64,000 nucleotides of DNA from Crocinitomicaceae bacterium (GTDB lineage: Bacteria; Bacteroidota; Bacteroidia; Flavobacteriales_G; Salibacteraceae), in the NCBI GenBank assembly GCA_002707155.1, contig PAME01000002.1, forward strand, positions 1-64,000, in the 5' to 3' direction. A model generated the notes under the pieces. That model saw only the letters and a list, made by a program, of their open reading frames with translations. It was not told the origin of the DNA and ran no database searches. The position numbers were made by a program, and so were the translations under genes. Below are positions 44,428 to 54,451 of this stretch, in pieces; the first letter of the stretch is position 1, and the number at the start of each line of letters is the position of its first letter.

Positions 44428-46209
44428 TTAATGACCTTCTCCGTCAATTTCACCCTCCTCTAAGGGAACTGTTTGAGGAACAAAATCTTGACCTGGAATT
44501 CTGTAATCGCTACCATCCTTACTCGGCTTACTATAATCATAAGCCCACCTGTGAACAGTTGGTAAGTCTCCAGGCCAGTTTCCATGAATGTGCTCTACTG
44601 GAGTTGTCCATTCCAATGTATTACTTCCCCATGGGTTCTGGGGTGCTTTTGGACCCTTAAACATTGAATACACCAAGTTGAACAAGAATATAAATTGAGC
44701 TAACCCGCCAACCATTGCGAACATAGTCACCATGTAACTGATATCGCTTAATCCATCAAATAGCGGGAACTCAGTGTTTGCATAATATCTTCTTGGAACA
44801 CCAGCTAAACCCTGAAAGTGCTGTGGAAAGAAAACGCCATATGCAGTGATAAAAGTGAGCCAAAAGTGAACATAACCCAGTTTCTTATTTAGCATCCTTC
44901 CCCACATTTTTGGAAACCAATGGTAAACCCCAGCAAACATTGCCATTACAGCAGACAGTCCCATAACAATATGGAAATGCGCTACAACGAAGTATGTATC
45001 ATGAAGATTTACATCTAAAGCTGCATCAGCCAAAATAATACCAGTTACACCACCAGTTATAAACGTTGACACCATTCCAATTGAAAACATCATTGCAGGT
45101 GTATACTGAATCGAACCTTTCCATAAAGTTGATAAATAATTAAACGCCTTAACAGCTGAAGGTATTGCAATTAACAATGTCGTAAAAGTGAATACAGCTC
45201 CCACGAAAGGGTTCATACCCGTTACAAACATATGGTGACCCCAAACTATAAACGAAAGAAAACCTATAGCCAAAATAGATCCTACCATTGCTCTATAACC
45301 AAAAATTGGTTTTCTTGAGTTAGTTGAAATTACTTCAGAACTGATACCAAGAGCAGGGAGTATAATAATGTATACCTCAGGATGCCCTAAAAACCAAAAC
45401 AAATGTTGAAATAACAGCGGACTACCACCTGTGTGATCTAATGCTTCGCCAGCTATATAAATATCAGATAGATAAAACGATGTTCCAAAAGTTCTATCAA
45501 ATATTAGTAATAATGCTGCTGCAAATAATACTGGAAATGAAAGCACTCCTAAAATTGCAGTTACGAACAAAGCCCAGATTGTTAGTGGCAACCTAAGCAT
45601 ATTCATACCTTTTGTCCTTAAATTTATTATCGTAACGATATAGTTTAAGCCTCCTAGTAAAGACGAAACAATAAATAACGACATACTTACTAACCATAGT
45701 GTCATTCCTGTTCCAGAACCTGGCATTGCTTGCGGAAGCGCGCTCAGAGGAGGGTAAACTGTCCAACCAGCTGCTGCTGGACCACTTTCAACATAAAGTG
45801 ATGCAATCATGATTACGGAAGACAGGAAAAAGAACCAATATGACAACATATTCATCATTCCCGAAGCCATGTCTCTTGCACCAATCTGTAACGGAATTAA
45901 TAGGTTAGCAAAAGTACCACTCAAACCAGCCGTTAGTAAGAAAAACACCATAATTGTACCGTGAATCGTTACTAAAGCCAAATACATATTTGGATCTAAA
46001 ACTCCATCTGGAGCCCATTTATCCCCTAGGAAGAAATTAAGAACTGCAAAACTTTCTCCTGGGAAAGCTAACTGAAGTCTAAACAATAACGACATAGCCA
46101 TTCCTACGAATGCCATTGCAGTACCTGTCAATAAAAATTGACGAGATATCATCTTGTGATCGTAACTAAATAAATACTTTGTAATAAACGTCTCTTTATG
46201 TCCAGCCAT
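44428..46209 (-). CDS. ctaD: Cytochrome c oxidase subunit I
   Basis: 593-residue catalytic subunit of an A-type haem-copper oxidase, reducing oxygen to water and pumping protons. Twelve helices. Haem a/CuB ligands are seen in VTIHGTIMVFFLLT (low-spin haem His), FWFLGHPEVYIIILPALG (CuB His and cross-linked Tyr), WGHHMFVTGMNP (two CuB His) and HDTYFVVAHFHIVMG (haem a3 and haem a His). It is the last gene of the alternative complex III-oxidase operon; subunits III and IV are in the operon at 12-16 kb. Confidence 0.97.
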   Translation of the reverse strand: MAGHKETFITKYLFSYDHKMISRQFLLTGTAMAFVGMAMSLLFRLQLAFPGESFAVLNFFLGDKWAPDGVLDPNMYLALVTIHGTIMVFFLLTAGLSGTFANLLIPLQIGARDMASGMMNMLSYWFFFLSSVIMIASLYVESGPAAAGWTVYPPLSALPQAMPGSGTGMTLWLVSMSLFIVSSLLGGLNYIVTIINLRTKGMNMLRLPLTIWALFVTAILGVLSFPVLFAAALLLIFDRTFGTSFYLSDIYIAGEALDHTGGSPLLFQHLFWFLGHPEVYIIILPALGISSEVISTNSRKPIFGYRAMVGSILAIGFLSFIVWGHHMFVTGMNPFVGAVFTFTTLLIAIPSAVKAFNYLSTLWKGSIQYTPAMMFSIGMVSTFITGGVTGIILADAALDVNLHDTYFVVAHFHIVMGLSAVMAMFAGVYHWFPKMWGRMLNKKLGYVHFWLTFITAYGVFFPQHFQGLAGVPRRYYANTEFPLFDGLSDISYMVTMFAMVGGLAQFIFLFNLVYSMFKGPKAPQNPWGSNTLEWTTPVEHIHGNWPGDLPTVHRWAYDYSKPSKDGSDYRIPGQDFVPQTVPLEEGEIDGEGH

Positions 46210-46231
46210 TTTCTTTCCGCTTATTTAATTC

Positions 46232-47386
46232 TTATTGTGCTTGCGCAACGTTGAACTTTGGTTGCTCGAGCAACCACTTATTATACTCTTCTTCTGTTTC
46301 AACAATAATATTCATCTGCATATTGTAATGTGCAGCTCCACAAATTTTGTTACATAAAAGCAAATAATCAAAATCAGGATTACCAGTAATCTTTCTCATT
46401 TCTTTTGTTGTAACAATTGGGGTAAAATAGAAATTCGTTATTACACCAGGTACTGCATTCATTTGTGCCCTAAAATGAGGCATGTACGCTGAATGAAGTA
46501 CATCTTGACTCCTTATTGAGAAATTTATCGATCTATTTACTGGAATATGAAACTCCACTTTGGTGAGAATATCATCATCAGCTACGTCGAAGTTTTCATT
46601 CTTACTTTGTTCCTCGTACTTCAAAACAGCTGACCTATTCTTTTTAACTAAGATGATTTTATCCAGTATCTCTTCGTCACTCACTCCACCTGGGAATACT
46701 TTTTCACGACTAGCTTCCAGTTCCGCAATTTGATCATCATACTGATTAAGTCTATCGTCAATAGTTGAGCTGTTTATTATTCCTAATGCATTGGTTGCAG
46801 ATATCATTCTGAAGTTAGCCTTTCCCAGAATATTATCTTCACCTGCATATCTTGCAGTCCAGTCAAATTGTCTTGCATACAATTCAATATTAATTGAGTC
46901 TTCTGGCTTATCCATAAGCATGGAATTCCAAGTTGAAATTCCATAAATCACAATTATGGTAAGAACAACCGCAGGAGTTGTAGTCCAAATTAATTCTAAT
47001 CGATTGTTGTGAGTTACAAATGTCGCTTTAGGACTGACGTTCTTAGCATACTTCACAATAAAAACCATCAAGATTGTGTGTGTAACTACAAAAACTATCG
47101 TGATGATTAACATGTTAAAATTCATCAACCAGTCATAATCAACTCCGTGAGCTGAAGCAGATTGCGGTAATAATTGATCGCCAAATTCAGCAACTAAATA
47201 AATAAAGAACGCGAAAAAACCTACAAAAAACACAACAAATGCCCAACGGATATTATTGGTTTCTTGATTATTTACGTGAATTTCATCAGTACCTTTAATC
47301 GCGTTCGATAAATCAAACACTCTAAGCATTTGAACTATAGAAACGATTCCCAGAATAATGACTAAAGAAAGTAACAGTGCAGTCAT
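46232..47386 (-). CDS. ctaC: Cytochrome c oxidase subunit II with coiled-coil insertion
   Basis: 384 residues. Two membrane helices (about 50-68 and 90-110) follow an extra N-terminal hydrophobic helix. The cupredoxin domain carries the complete CuA site Cys345, Cys349, His353 and Met356 (CNKICGAAHYNM). Between the first cupredoxin strands and the rest lies an extra, highly charged coiled-coil-like segment (about 200-262). Electrons enter here from the cytochrome c subunits of alternative complex III encoded just upstream. No covalent haem motif is present. Confidence 0.95.
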   Translation of the reverse strand: MTALLLSLVIILGIVSIVQMLRVFDLSNAIKGTDEIHVNNQETNNIRWAFVVFFVGFFAFFIYLVAEFGDQLLPQSASAHGVDYDWLMNFNMLIITIVFVVTHTILMVFIVKYAKNVSPKATFVTHNNRLELIWTTTPAVVLTIIVIYGISTWNSMLMDKPEDSINIELYARQFDWTARYAGEDNILGKANFRMISATNALGIINSSTIDDRLNQYDDQIAELEASREKVFPGGVSDEEILDKIILVKKNRSAVLKYEEQSKNENFDVADDDILTKVEFHIPVNRSINFSIRSQDVLHSAYMPHFRAQMNAVPGVITNFYFTPIVTTKEMRKITGNPDFDYLLLCNKICGAAHYNMQMNIIVETEEEYNKWLLEQPKFNVAQAQ

Positions 47387-47423
47387 GTCAATTTTTGTTT
47401 TTTAAATCTAAACCGTTAATCAA

Positions 47424-48650
47424 TTAATGAATTTCATGATGAACACTTTCATCAAAGAATGGGTGATTCTTAGCCACAAGAGGAGCTTTTGCTAGTGTTT
47501 TTGTTATCACAAATACAAACAATCCCACAAAACCAAGTGCCATTCCAACTTCCAACAATCCTATATGTCCATGTTGTTTCATTGTTCCTGGGGTAACTAG
47601 CATATATACATCAACCCAATGGCCACAGAACAAGATAATTCCCATAATCGTTAACATCATTCTATTTCTTTTCTTATCTCTGTCCATTAAGGCAATCATA
47701 GGGAAGATAAAGTTCACGAAAAACATTCCCCAATACAAAATTGGGTATTCATTTATCCTTGCTTGAAAGTACGTCACTTCCTCTGGAATGTTTGCATACC
47801 AGATTAACATGAACTGAGAAAAGAATAAGTAAGACCATAAAAAAGAAATAGCGAACATCCACTTTCCTAAATCATGAATATGACTATCATTTACTTCTTG
47901 CAAACGGCCAAGGCTTTTTAACCATACTACCATCAAAATTGCAACAATCATTGCGCTTAACCACAAGCCAGAAAAAACATACCAACCAAATAGAGTAGAA
48001 AACCAGTGCGTGTCTATAGACATAATCCAATCCCACGGTACAAATGTTGAAATAGGGTATCCAAATGCAATTAGAAATATAGCTGATTCTTTAACATTTT
48101 TAAAATGTCGACTTCTATCAAAACCTAAATCTTCTTCTAGAGATCTTGTTCTAAAACGTTTCCACATCCAAATCCATCCTCCCATAATTAACAACTGTCG
48201 AATGATCATGAAAGGAACATTAAGATAAGCAGTTTTTCCGGCGATTATCTCATCAAATAAAGGGCTATCAGGGTCTGAAACAGCAGGGTCCATCCAATGG
48301 TATAAATGGTGCATATGCGCTGCTCCTGCTAAAAGAACAATGAATAAAACAACAGCGCCATAAGGCATAAAGCTTCCGATAGCTTCAAGAATTCTCTTTA
48401 TTACAACCCACCAACCTGATTCTGCTGCATAGTTTAACGCCATAAAGAATGTTGCACATACAGCTATTCCAAAAAAGAAGAAACCATTAATTAATATATT
48501 CGACCAAAACCTTGCTACTGCATGATGATGAGCATGTTCATCACCTCCCATAAACAATGAGGCAATACCCATTATTAGCGCAAGTCCGCCTATGATCATA
48601 AAAATCATTGACCATCTTTTGACTTTATTCGGTATAGTAAATTGTTCCAT
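47424..48650 (-). CDS. actF: Alternative complex III subunit ActF
   Basis: 408-residue protein with about ten membrane helices, related to ActC and NrfD-type subunits but without metal centres. His-rich loops (GGDEHAHHHAVARFW) and TFVPWDWIMSIDTHWFSTLFGW are typical of the ActF quinol-oxidoreductase subunit. It is thought to help form the quinol site or proton path of alternative complex III, which replaces the bc1 complex. It lies between actE and ctaC in actABCDEF-ctaCD. Confidence 0.93.
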   Translation of the reverse strand: MEQFTIPNKVKRWSMIFMIIGGLALIMGIASLFMGGDEHAHHHAVARFWSNILINGFFFFGIAVCATFFMALNYAAESGWWVVIKRILEAIGSFMPYGAVVLFIVLLAGAAHMHHLYHWMDPAVSDPDSPLFDEIIAGKTAYLNVPFMIIRQLLIMGGWIWMWKRFRTRSLEEDLGFDRSRHFKNVKESAIFLIAFGYPISTFVPWDWIMSIDTHWFSTLFGWYVFSGLWLSAMIVAILMVVWLKSLGRLQEVNDSHIHDLGKWMFAISFLWSYLFFSQFMLIWYANIPEEVTYFQARINEYPILYWGMFFVNFIFPMIALMDRDKKRNRMMLTIMGIILFCGHWVDVYMLVTPGTMKQHGHIGLLEVGMALGFVGLFVFVITKTLAKAPLVAKNHPFFDESVHHEIH

Positions 48651-48663
48651 TGAAAAAGCGCTT

Positions 48664-49317
48664 TTATTTAGATTCTTCTATTTCTTTATTTTCTACGATT
48701 GTCTCTTCTGCCTTAGCCTGAATTCCTCCCGGGTTTTGAAGTGTTTGCACATACAATATCACTTTCCAACGTTCGGTCTTTGTCATTTGTGAAGCGTGAG
48801 AACCCATTAAATTTTTACCATAGTTAAGCGTATGGAAAATCTTTCCAACTGGTAAATCCTTTAAGCCTTCTGAATATGAGGGAGGTGAAGGGTATTCACT
48901 ATTTTTAGGCACTGTACCATCACCTTGGCCTTTCTTACCATGACAATGAACACAATATCTAGTATAAAGTATTTTCGCCTCAGCTAGATTTTGCTCCGAT
49001 GCTTCAAGTGGATTCTTCAAATTTGCACCAGCTGCTTCATATCCTTCAAATGTATTTGGATATGGATAAGGCAAATTATCCGATCCTCTTGCAATTGTAT
49101 TTGTTGCAGGAATACGAGCACTCATAATCTTATTTCCTGAAATCTCATTTTCTCCATAAGTTTCAAATGAAGGAGAACGATACATGTCAGGCATATATTC
49201 AACCCCAGGACTATTCGGGTCTGATTGGCAAGCGCCAAAAAGCAAGCCTGAAAATCCAATCATTAAGAAAAATCTTAATGTGCTGCTAACTGTTGTGGTA
49301 TAATTTGTTCTTGCCAT
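48664..49317 (-). CDS. actE: Alternative complex III subunit ActE, monohaem cytochrome c lipoprotein
   Basis: 217 residues from the ATG at 49317; a TTG at 49332 would overlap actD. The signal peptide ends in the lipobox LLFGAC (Cys30). One c-type haem site CVHCH (Cys122, Cys125, His126) is followed by GKKGQGDGTVP, and the sixth ligand is probably Met in GKNLMGSHASQMTK. It hands electrons on toward the oxidase. The tail is Glu-rich. Confidence 0.93.
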   Translation of the reverse strand: MARTNYTTTVSSTLRFFLMIGFSGLLFGACQSDPNSPGVEYMPDMYRSPSFETYGENEISGNKIMSARIPATNTIARGSDNLPYPYPNTFEGYEAAGANLKNPLEASEQNLAEAKILYTRYCVHCHGKKGQGDGTVPKNSEYPSPPSYSEGLKDLPVGKIFHTLNYGKNLMGSHASQMTKTERWKVILYVQTLQNPGGIQAKAEETIVENKEIEESK

Positions 49318-49321
49318 GTTA

Positions 49322-49852
49322 TTATTTTTCAAAAACTTCTACGGTTCCAGTTTCCTTTAACAAAGAATGAATCTCTTCAACACTCATTGAGGTATTCTCT
49401 GAAGGATCAATTTCCATTGCAAAATGATCATCTGTTGTTCTTGGGTGAGGATTTTTTGCCGATACCCCGGGTAAAGTCCAGTTTCTTAAAAAGTACGTCA
49501 AAGCCATTCCATGTGCAGCACACAAAACTGTGAATTCAAACATAATTGGAACAAATGAAGGCATGTTTTGAAGAAAGTAATTATTTGGTTTCCCTCCAAT
49601 ATACATTGGCCAATCAATTATCATGAAGTAATACATTCCAGTGATAGCTAAGGCTAAGCCTGTTAAACCGTACAAAAACGCACAAATAGCTATTCGAGTC
49701 CATTTAATTCCGATAATCTTCTCAATTCCATGAATTGGGAATGGGGAATAAGTATCACTAACTTTAATTCCCTTGGCTACAACAACTTTTGCTCCTTCAA
49801 CAAGGATAGCATCATCATTGTATAAACCATATATTTTCTTTCCAACACTCAT
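49322..49852 (-). CDS. actD: Alternative complex III subunit ActD (DUF3341)
   Basis: 176 residues: a small N-terminal domain (KKIYGLYNDDAILVEGAKVV), then two membrane helices (about 60-82 and 98-120), and a soluble tail with HPRTTDDHFAMEID, the usual DUF3341 layout. ActD is a structural membrane subunit of the complex that also contacts ActB/ActE. It lies between actC and actE with gaps of 14 and 4 bases. Confidence 0.94.
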   Translation of the reverse strand: MSVGKKIYGLYNDDAILVEGAKVVVAKGIKVSDTYSPFPIHGIEKIIGIKWTRIAICAFLYGLTGLALAITGMYYFMIIDWPMYIGGKPNNYFLQNMPSFVPIMFEFTVLCAAHGMALTYFLRNWTLPGVSAKNPHPRTTDDHFAMEIDPSENTSMSVEEIHSLLKETGTVEVFEK

Positions 49853-49866
49853 TTTAAAGTCGAATT

Positions 49867-51240
49867 TTAATGTTGTTGTTTTTTATAATTATCACCTGAA
49901 GACTTTAGTATAGACTTCAATTCATTCAATGCCAGCACTGGGAATGTTCTTGCATACAATAAGAATAGCACGAAGAAAATACCAATTGTTCCAATAAAGA
50001 TCCCAATATCTACGAACGTAGGATGGAACATAGTCCAGTTTGAAGGAATATGATCTCTATGCAGCGAAGTAACGATAATTACAAATCGTTCGAACCACAT
50101 ACCAATATTTACAAAAATTGATATGACAAAAGAAATAACTATACTTTTTCTTACTTTTTCAATAAAGAAAATAAGCGGTGTAACTACATTGCAGGTCATC
50201 ATCATTGCGTAAGCCCACCAGTAAGGACCAGTAGCTCTGTTCAAAAATGCATATTGTTCGAATTCAACTCCTGAATACCAAGCAATAAATAATTCGGTAA
50301 GGTATGCAATACCAACCATTGAACCTGTAATCACAATTACAATATTCATTGATTCAATGTGCTTTCTAGTAATATAAGACTCTAGACTTACTACTTTTCT
50401 TGCAATAATCAAAAGAGTTTGAACCATTGCAAAACCTGAGAAAATTGCACCTGCTACAAAATATGGTGGGAATATTGTTGTGTGCCACCCTGGAACAACT
50501 GAAGTTGCAAAATCCATTGATACAATAGAATGAACAGAAAATACCAATGGTGTAGCTAAACCAGCAAGAACCAAAGAAACTTCTTCAAAGCGAATCCATT
50601 GTTTAGCTTTACCACTCCAACCAAAGGCTAATATCGAATAAATCGATTTAGGAATTATTCTTGTCGCCCTATCTCTAATTGTCGCAAAATCAGGAATTAA
50701 ACCTATGTACCAAAATACTAAAGAAACGGAGAAGTAAGTTGATATTGCAAATACATCCCAAAGTAACGGTGAGTTAAAGTTTACCCATAATGAACCATAC
50801 TGATTTGGTAAGGGTAGAACCCAATAAGCCATCCATATACGTCCCATGTGAATTCCTGGAAATAATGCCGCCATCATAACAGCAAATATGGTCATTGCCT
50901 CAGCCGATCTATTTATTGCCATTCTCCATTTTTGACGGAAAAGCAAAAGCACAGCCGAAATAAGTGTTCCAGCATGACCAATTCCAACCCACCAAACAAA
51001 ATTAGTAATGTCCCAAGCCCAGTCGATTGTAGTATTTAAACCCCAAACTCCGATACCTCTTCCTATGGTATACATAATACAACCTAAGCCCCAAAGTGCA
51101 ACAACTACAGCAATTGTAAATGAAGCATACCAAAGCTTGTTTGCCCTTCCTTCAACCGGTGCACAGACATCCTCAGTAATCTGATGATACGTCTTGTCTC
51201 CGATTATAAGCGGATATCTTATTTCTGATTCCTTATGCAT
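49867..51240 (-). CDS. actC: Alternative complex III subunit ActC (NrfD-like)
   Basis: 457-residue polytopic protein of the NrfD/PsrC family with about ten helices. It carries the family's conserved stretches GIGHAGTLISAVLLLFRQKWR, FPGIHMGRIWMAYWVLP and HSIVSMDFATSVVPGWHTTIFPPYFVAGAIFSG (given here as landmarks). It contains the quinol-binding face toward the Fe-S subunit ActB. Between actB and actD. Confidence 0.95.
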   Translation of the reverse strand: MHKESEIRYPLIIGDKTYHQITEDVCAPVEGRANKLWYASFTIAVVVALWGLGCIMYTIGRGIGVWGLNTTIDWAWDITNFVWWVGIGHAGTLISAVLLLFRQKWRMAINRSAEAMTIFAVMMAALFPGIHMGRIWMAYWVLPLPNQYGSLWVNFNSPLLWDVFAISTYFSVSLVFWYIGLIPDFATIRDRATRIIPKSIYSILAFGWSGKAKQWIRFEEVSLVLAGLATPLVFSVHSIVSMDFATSVVPGWHTTIFPPYFVAGAIFSGFAMVQTLLIIARKVVSLESYITRKHIESMNIVIVITGSMVGIAYLTELFIAWYSGVEFEQYAFLNRATGPYWWAYAMMMTCNVVTPLIFFIEKVRKSIVISFVISIFVNIGMWFERFVIIVTSLHRDHIPSNWTMFHPTFVDIGIFIGTIGIFFVLFLLYARTFPVLALNELKSILKSSGDNYKKQQH

Positions 51241-51264
51241 TGATTATTATTTTTCTTAATTCTA

Positions 51265-54200
51265 TTATGCTAAATTATCAGTATTCCTAACCTTAGTCAT
51301 GTATGCTACATTAGGCTGTGTACCAACTTCTTCTATTAAATGATAAGCTCTATCATCATCAAAGTTTCCTCTTACCGTTGAGCTTCCATCGTTCAAATCA
51401 CCAAACTGAATAGCGTTTGTTGGACATGCTTCTGAACACGCACTAACAACATCACCATCTTTAACTGGACGACTTTCTTTTTTAGCTACCAATTTACCAG
51501 ACTGGATTTTTTGAACACAGAAACTACACTTTTCAATAACACCTCTTGAACGAACAACTACATCTGGATTCAATACCATTCTTTGTAATTCGTTTTGTGC
51601 TGGATTAATTCCAGTGAATTTCGAGTCTTTATTGTAATTGAACCAATTGAATCTTCTTACTTTATAAGGGCAGTTATTTGCACAATATCTAGTACCAACA
51701 CACCGATTATAGGTCATTTGGTTTAAGCCTTCTTCACTATGTGTTGTTGCAGCTACAGGACAAACCGTTTCACATGGAGCATGATTACAATGCTGACACA
51801 TTAGCGGTTGAAAAACTACTTGAGGATAGGCAGACGCATTTTCCATTTGCTTATAAGTACTCACAATACCAACGCCTTCTTCTTTGCCCTTTTCCTTATT
51901 CATGTCACTTGTAAAGTATCGATCAACACGTAACCAGAACATACTTCGCGTTCTACGAATTTCATCTTTACCCACTACAGGAACATTATTCTCAATATGA
52001 CAAGCAGTTATGCATGCTCCACAACCTGTACATGAGTTTAAATCTATTGACATTCCCCATCTATGGCCTTTATCAATCGCAAAGTCTTCCCAGAGATTCA
52101 ATTCTTTAACAGGTCTTACTTCTCCAAAAGCATCAGGAATTGCAGTATCTTTATTCCAACCATTTGCTTTATCGTTCTTATCAATAGACTTAAAAGTTGC
52201 CAAATTAGTTTCATTGACAATTTTTCTTCCCATCATAGTGTGATGAGTTTGAACTGAAGCAATTTGATAAGTTTTACCAGCATCAGCGATGGTAACATTA
52301 GAGCTGCCGTAAGACAGGTTATCTCCCACTAATCCTAGAGCTGGATAAGCATTAACTCCCACTTTTCCAGCTGACCCAGTTACTGTTCTTCCATAACCTA
52401 AGGCGATACCAATAGTTCCTAGCTTTTGACCTGGAACCGCAACAACTGGCAGTTCCATGGTATAGCCATTTACCGTAACAGTTACCATATCTGCAGGAGT
52501 AGCTTGAGCAGTTCTAGTCTCATATTTACCTTCCATATCCGAAGGATTCATGGTTACATAGTTATCCCAAGATACCTTTGAAATTGGGTCTGGCATTTCT
52601 TGTAAGTGCGGGTTATTTGCTTGCGCACCAGTACCTACTGAATTTTTAGTGTAAAACTTAACTTCTAATGCACCAGATTTAGAAACAATCTTTCCTGCAG
52701 CACTAGCGGCATTATTAGTGTACGATATACTTTCTTCAAGTTCATTTTTGGGCGCTAGATAAACTCCTGTTTGCACCGCTTTATTCCATTTGTTTTCGAA
52801 TGATACAGCATCCATTCCAGCAAACGCTGTAGACATCCAAGTACTTCGAATAAAATCATAATAAGAAGATTCAACTCCAGACCATTTCAAAATTGATTCT
52901 TGAGCTGCTCTTGTTTTGAATAATGGACGAATTGCAGGTTGCTGCATTGTGAACAAGCCATCATATGGCTGATAATCGTTCCAAGTTTCTAAATAAAAAT
53001 GGTTTGGACAAACAAAATCACAAACTGCACTAGTTTCATCTGGTCTATCAGATAACGAAATTTTCAACCCTACTTTACCTATAGAGGCTCCAAATGCTGC
53101 GTTAGAATAAACAGGATTGGTATTCATAAAAATCAATGCGTCTATCTTTCCAGCATTCATGGAGCTTGTCAATTCAGTCATTGAATGATTAAGCTGAACA
53201 GCGTTAAATGGACGGTCCATTCTAATAGTCCCTCCAATATTACCCAACAAATCATTAATTCCATTAACTACTTGCTGAATATTCGTGTCATTTGAACCAC
53301 ATACAACAAGTGACTTGCCCTTAGTTTCCCACAATGCTTTTGCAGCCGTTGCTAGTTTACTTGAAACCTCGTTATCGTCATCAGATATAGAGCCAGAAGC
53401 ACCTGCGCTTCGTGCTAACTTTGCAATTGCACCATGTAATATTTTGGCAATATTCCCTAAATCAGAAGGTTTTATTGCACCTCTAACATCTGCATTAGCA
53501 CCCGACAAAGTCATGTTCGTTTCAAACTGGAAATGCTTAGACATCCAAGCTCCGTCAGGTTTTCTTCTTTGTGTATACCCTTTTGAGTAAGTAACACTAT
53601 CTAACCAATCCCCTAAGAAATCAGCGTCTAAAGAAACTATCGTTTTAGCTTTAGAGAAATCATATGTAGGAATTATCGCAGTACCAAAATCGGCCTTATT
53701 TGCTTTTAATATTCCGTTATAATTTATTGCATCATAAGTTAATATAGCGCTTTCCTTGACAACCTCTACTCCGATTACATCGCCGAATTCATCGAAAAGT
53801 TCTACTTCCTTTTCAACCGAATACATTTCATCAAACTTCGCAAGTGCAGCTTTAGTACTTGGAGAGCTTGTTGATTCGGCAACTACCTTTATTACTCCTC
53901 CCTTAGCTTTAATCGCAGCTAATTGAGACTTTATTTCACTGTCCGCTTCTGACCAGCTTACACTTGTACTAGCTTTCTGGGCAGATTGGTAACGATTATC
54001 ATCATACAACTCAATTACAGAAGAGTTAATTCGAGCAGTTACACCTCTCATTGCTTCTGGGTATGCGTCATTTGCTTTTATAAAGATTGGTCTTCCCTCT
54101 CTAGTTTTTACCAAAACGCTTGAGAAATCCCCGCCTCTTTCATACGATGAAGCGTACCAGTTAGCAACTCCAGGAGTTACTTCTTCTGGCTTTACAACAT

Positions 54201-54432
54201 AAGGTATAGATTTCACTACAGGAGTTTCGCAAGCGGCTAAAGTAGCTGCACCTAAACTAAACCCCATAAATTTGAGGAAATCTCTTCTTGAAGCAGACGT
54301 ATCCGTCAAGTTCGATTTACTTAAAAAATCTTCAACAGGCACTGCCTCAGAGAACTCTTTCTGCGCTTCTTCAATAAATAAAGGTGAATCCTCTAATTGA
54401 TCTAAGCTATTCCAATATTTCTTGTCACTCAT
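51265..54432 (-). CDS. actB: Alternative complex III subunit ActB, Fe-S/molybdopterin-like fusion
   Basis: 1055 residues from the ATG at 54432 (MSDKKYWNSLDQL); the frame extends 13 codons more. A TAT-like signal lies inside (SRRDFLKFMGFSLGAATLAA, about 48-67). The large N-terminal part resembles a molybdopterin oxidoreductase but, as in other ActB proteins, has no visible cofactor site. The C-terminal ferredoxin-like part (about 780-1040) has cysteine motifs CTGCGACITACHIENN, CQHCNHAPCETVCP, CVGTRYCANNCP and CSFCVQK...CSEACP, the one 3Fe-4S plus three 4Fe-4S set. Electrons go from quinol through it to ActA. Confidence 0.95.
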   Translation of the reverse strand: MSDKKYWNSLDQLEDSPLFIEEAQKEFSEAVPVEDFLSKSNLTDTSASRRDFLKFMGFSLGAATLAACETPVVKSIPYVVKPEEVTPGVANWYASSYERGGDFSSVLVKTREGRPIFIKANDAYPEAMRGVTARINSSVIELYDDNRYQSAQKASTSVSWSEADSEIKSQLAAIKAKGGVIKVVAESTSSPSTKAALAKFDEMYSVEKEVELFDEFGDVIGVEVVKESAILTYDAINYNGILKANKADFGTAIIPTYDFSKAKTIVSLDADFLGDWLDSVTYSKGYTQRRKPDGAWMSKHFQFETNMTLSGANADVRGAIKPSDLGNIAKILHGAIAKLARSAGASGSISDDDNEVSSKLATAAKALWETKGKSLVVCGSNDTNIQQVVNGINDLLGNIGGTIRMDRPFNAVQLNHSMTELTSSMNAGKIDALIFMNTNPVYSNAAFGASIGKVGLKISLSDRPDETSAVCDFVCPNHFYLETWNDYQPYDGLFTMQQPAIRPLFKTRAAQESILKWSGVESSYYDFIRSTWMSTAFAGMDAVSFENKWNKAVQTGVYLAPKNELEESISYTNNAASAAGKIVSKSGALEVKFYTKNSVGTGAQANNPHLQEMPDPISKVSWDNYVTMNPSDMEGKYETRTAQATPADMVTVTVNGYTMELPVVAVPGQKLGTIGIALGYGRTVTGSAGKVGVNAYPALGLVGDNLSYGSSNVTIADAGKTYQIASVQTHHTMMGRKIVNETNLATFKSIDKNDKANGWNKDTAIPDAFGEVRPVKELNLWEDFAIDKGHRWGMSIDLNSCTGCGACITACHIENNVPVVGKDEIRRTRSMFWLRVDRYFTSDMNKEKGKEEGVGIVSTYKQMENASAYPQVVFQPLMCQHCNHAPCETVCPVAATTHSEEGLNQMTYNRCVGTRYCANNCPYKVRRFNWFNYNKDSKFTGINPAQNELQRMVLNPDVVVRSRGVIEKCSFCVQKIQSGKLVAKKESRPVKDGDVVSACSEACPTNAIQFGDLNDGSSTVRGNFDDDRAYHLIEEVGTQPNVAYMTKVRNTDNLA

Positions 54433-54451
54433 AATTCGTGGTGATCTATGT

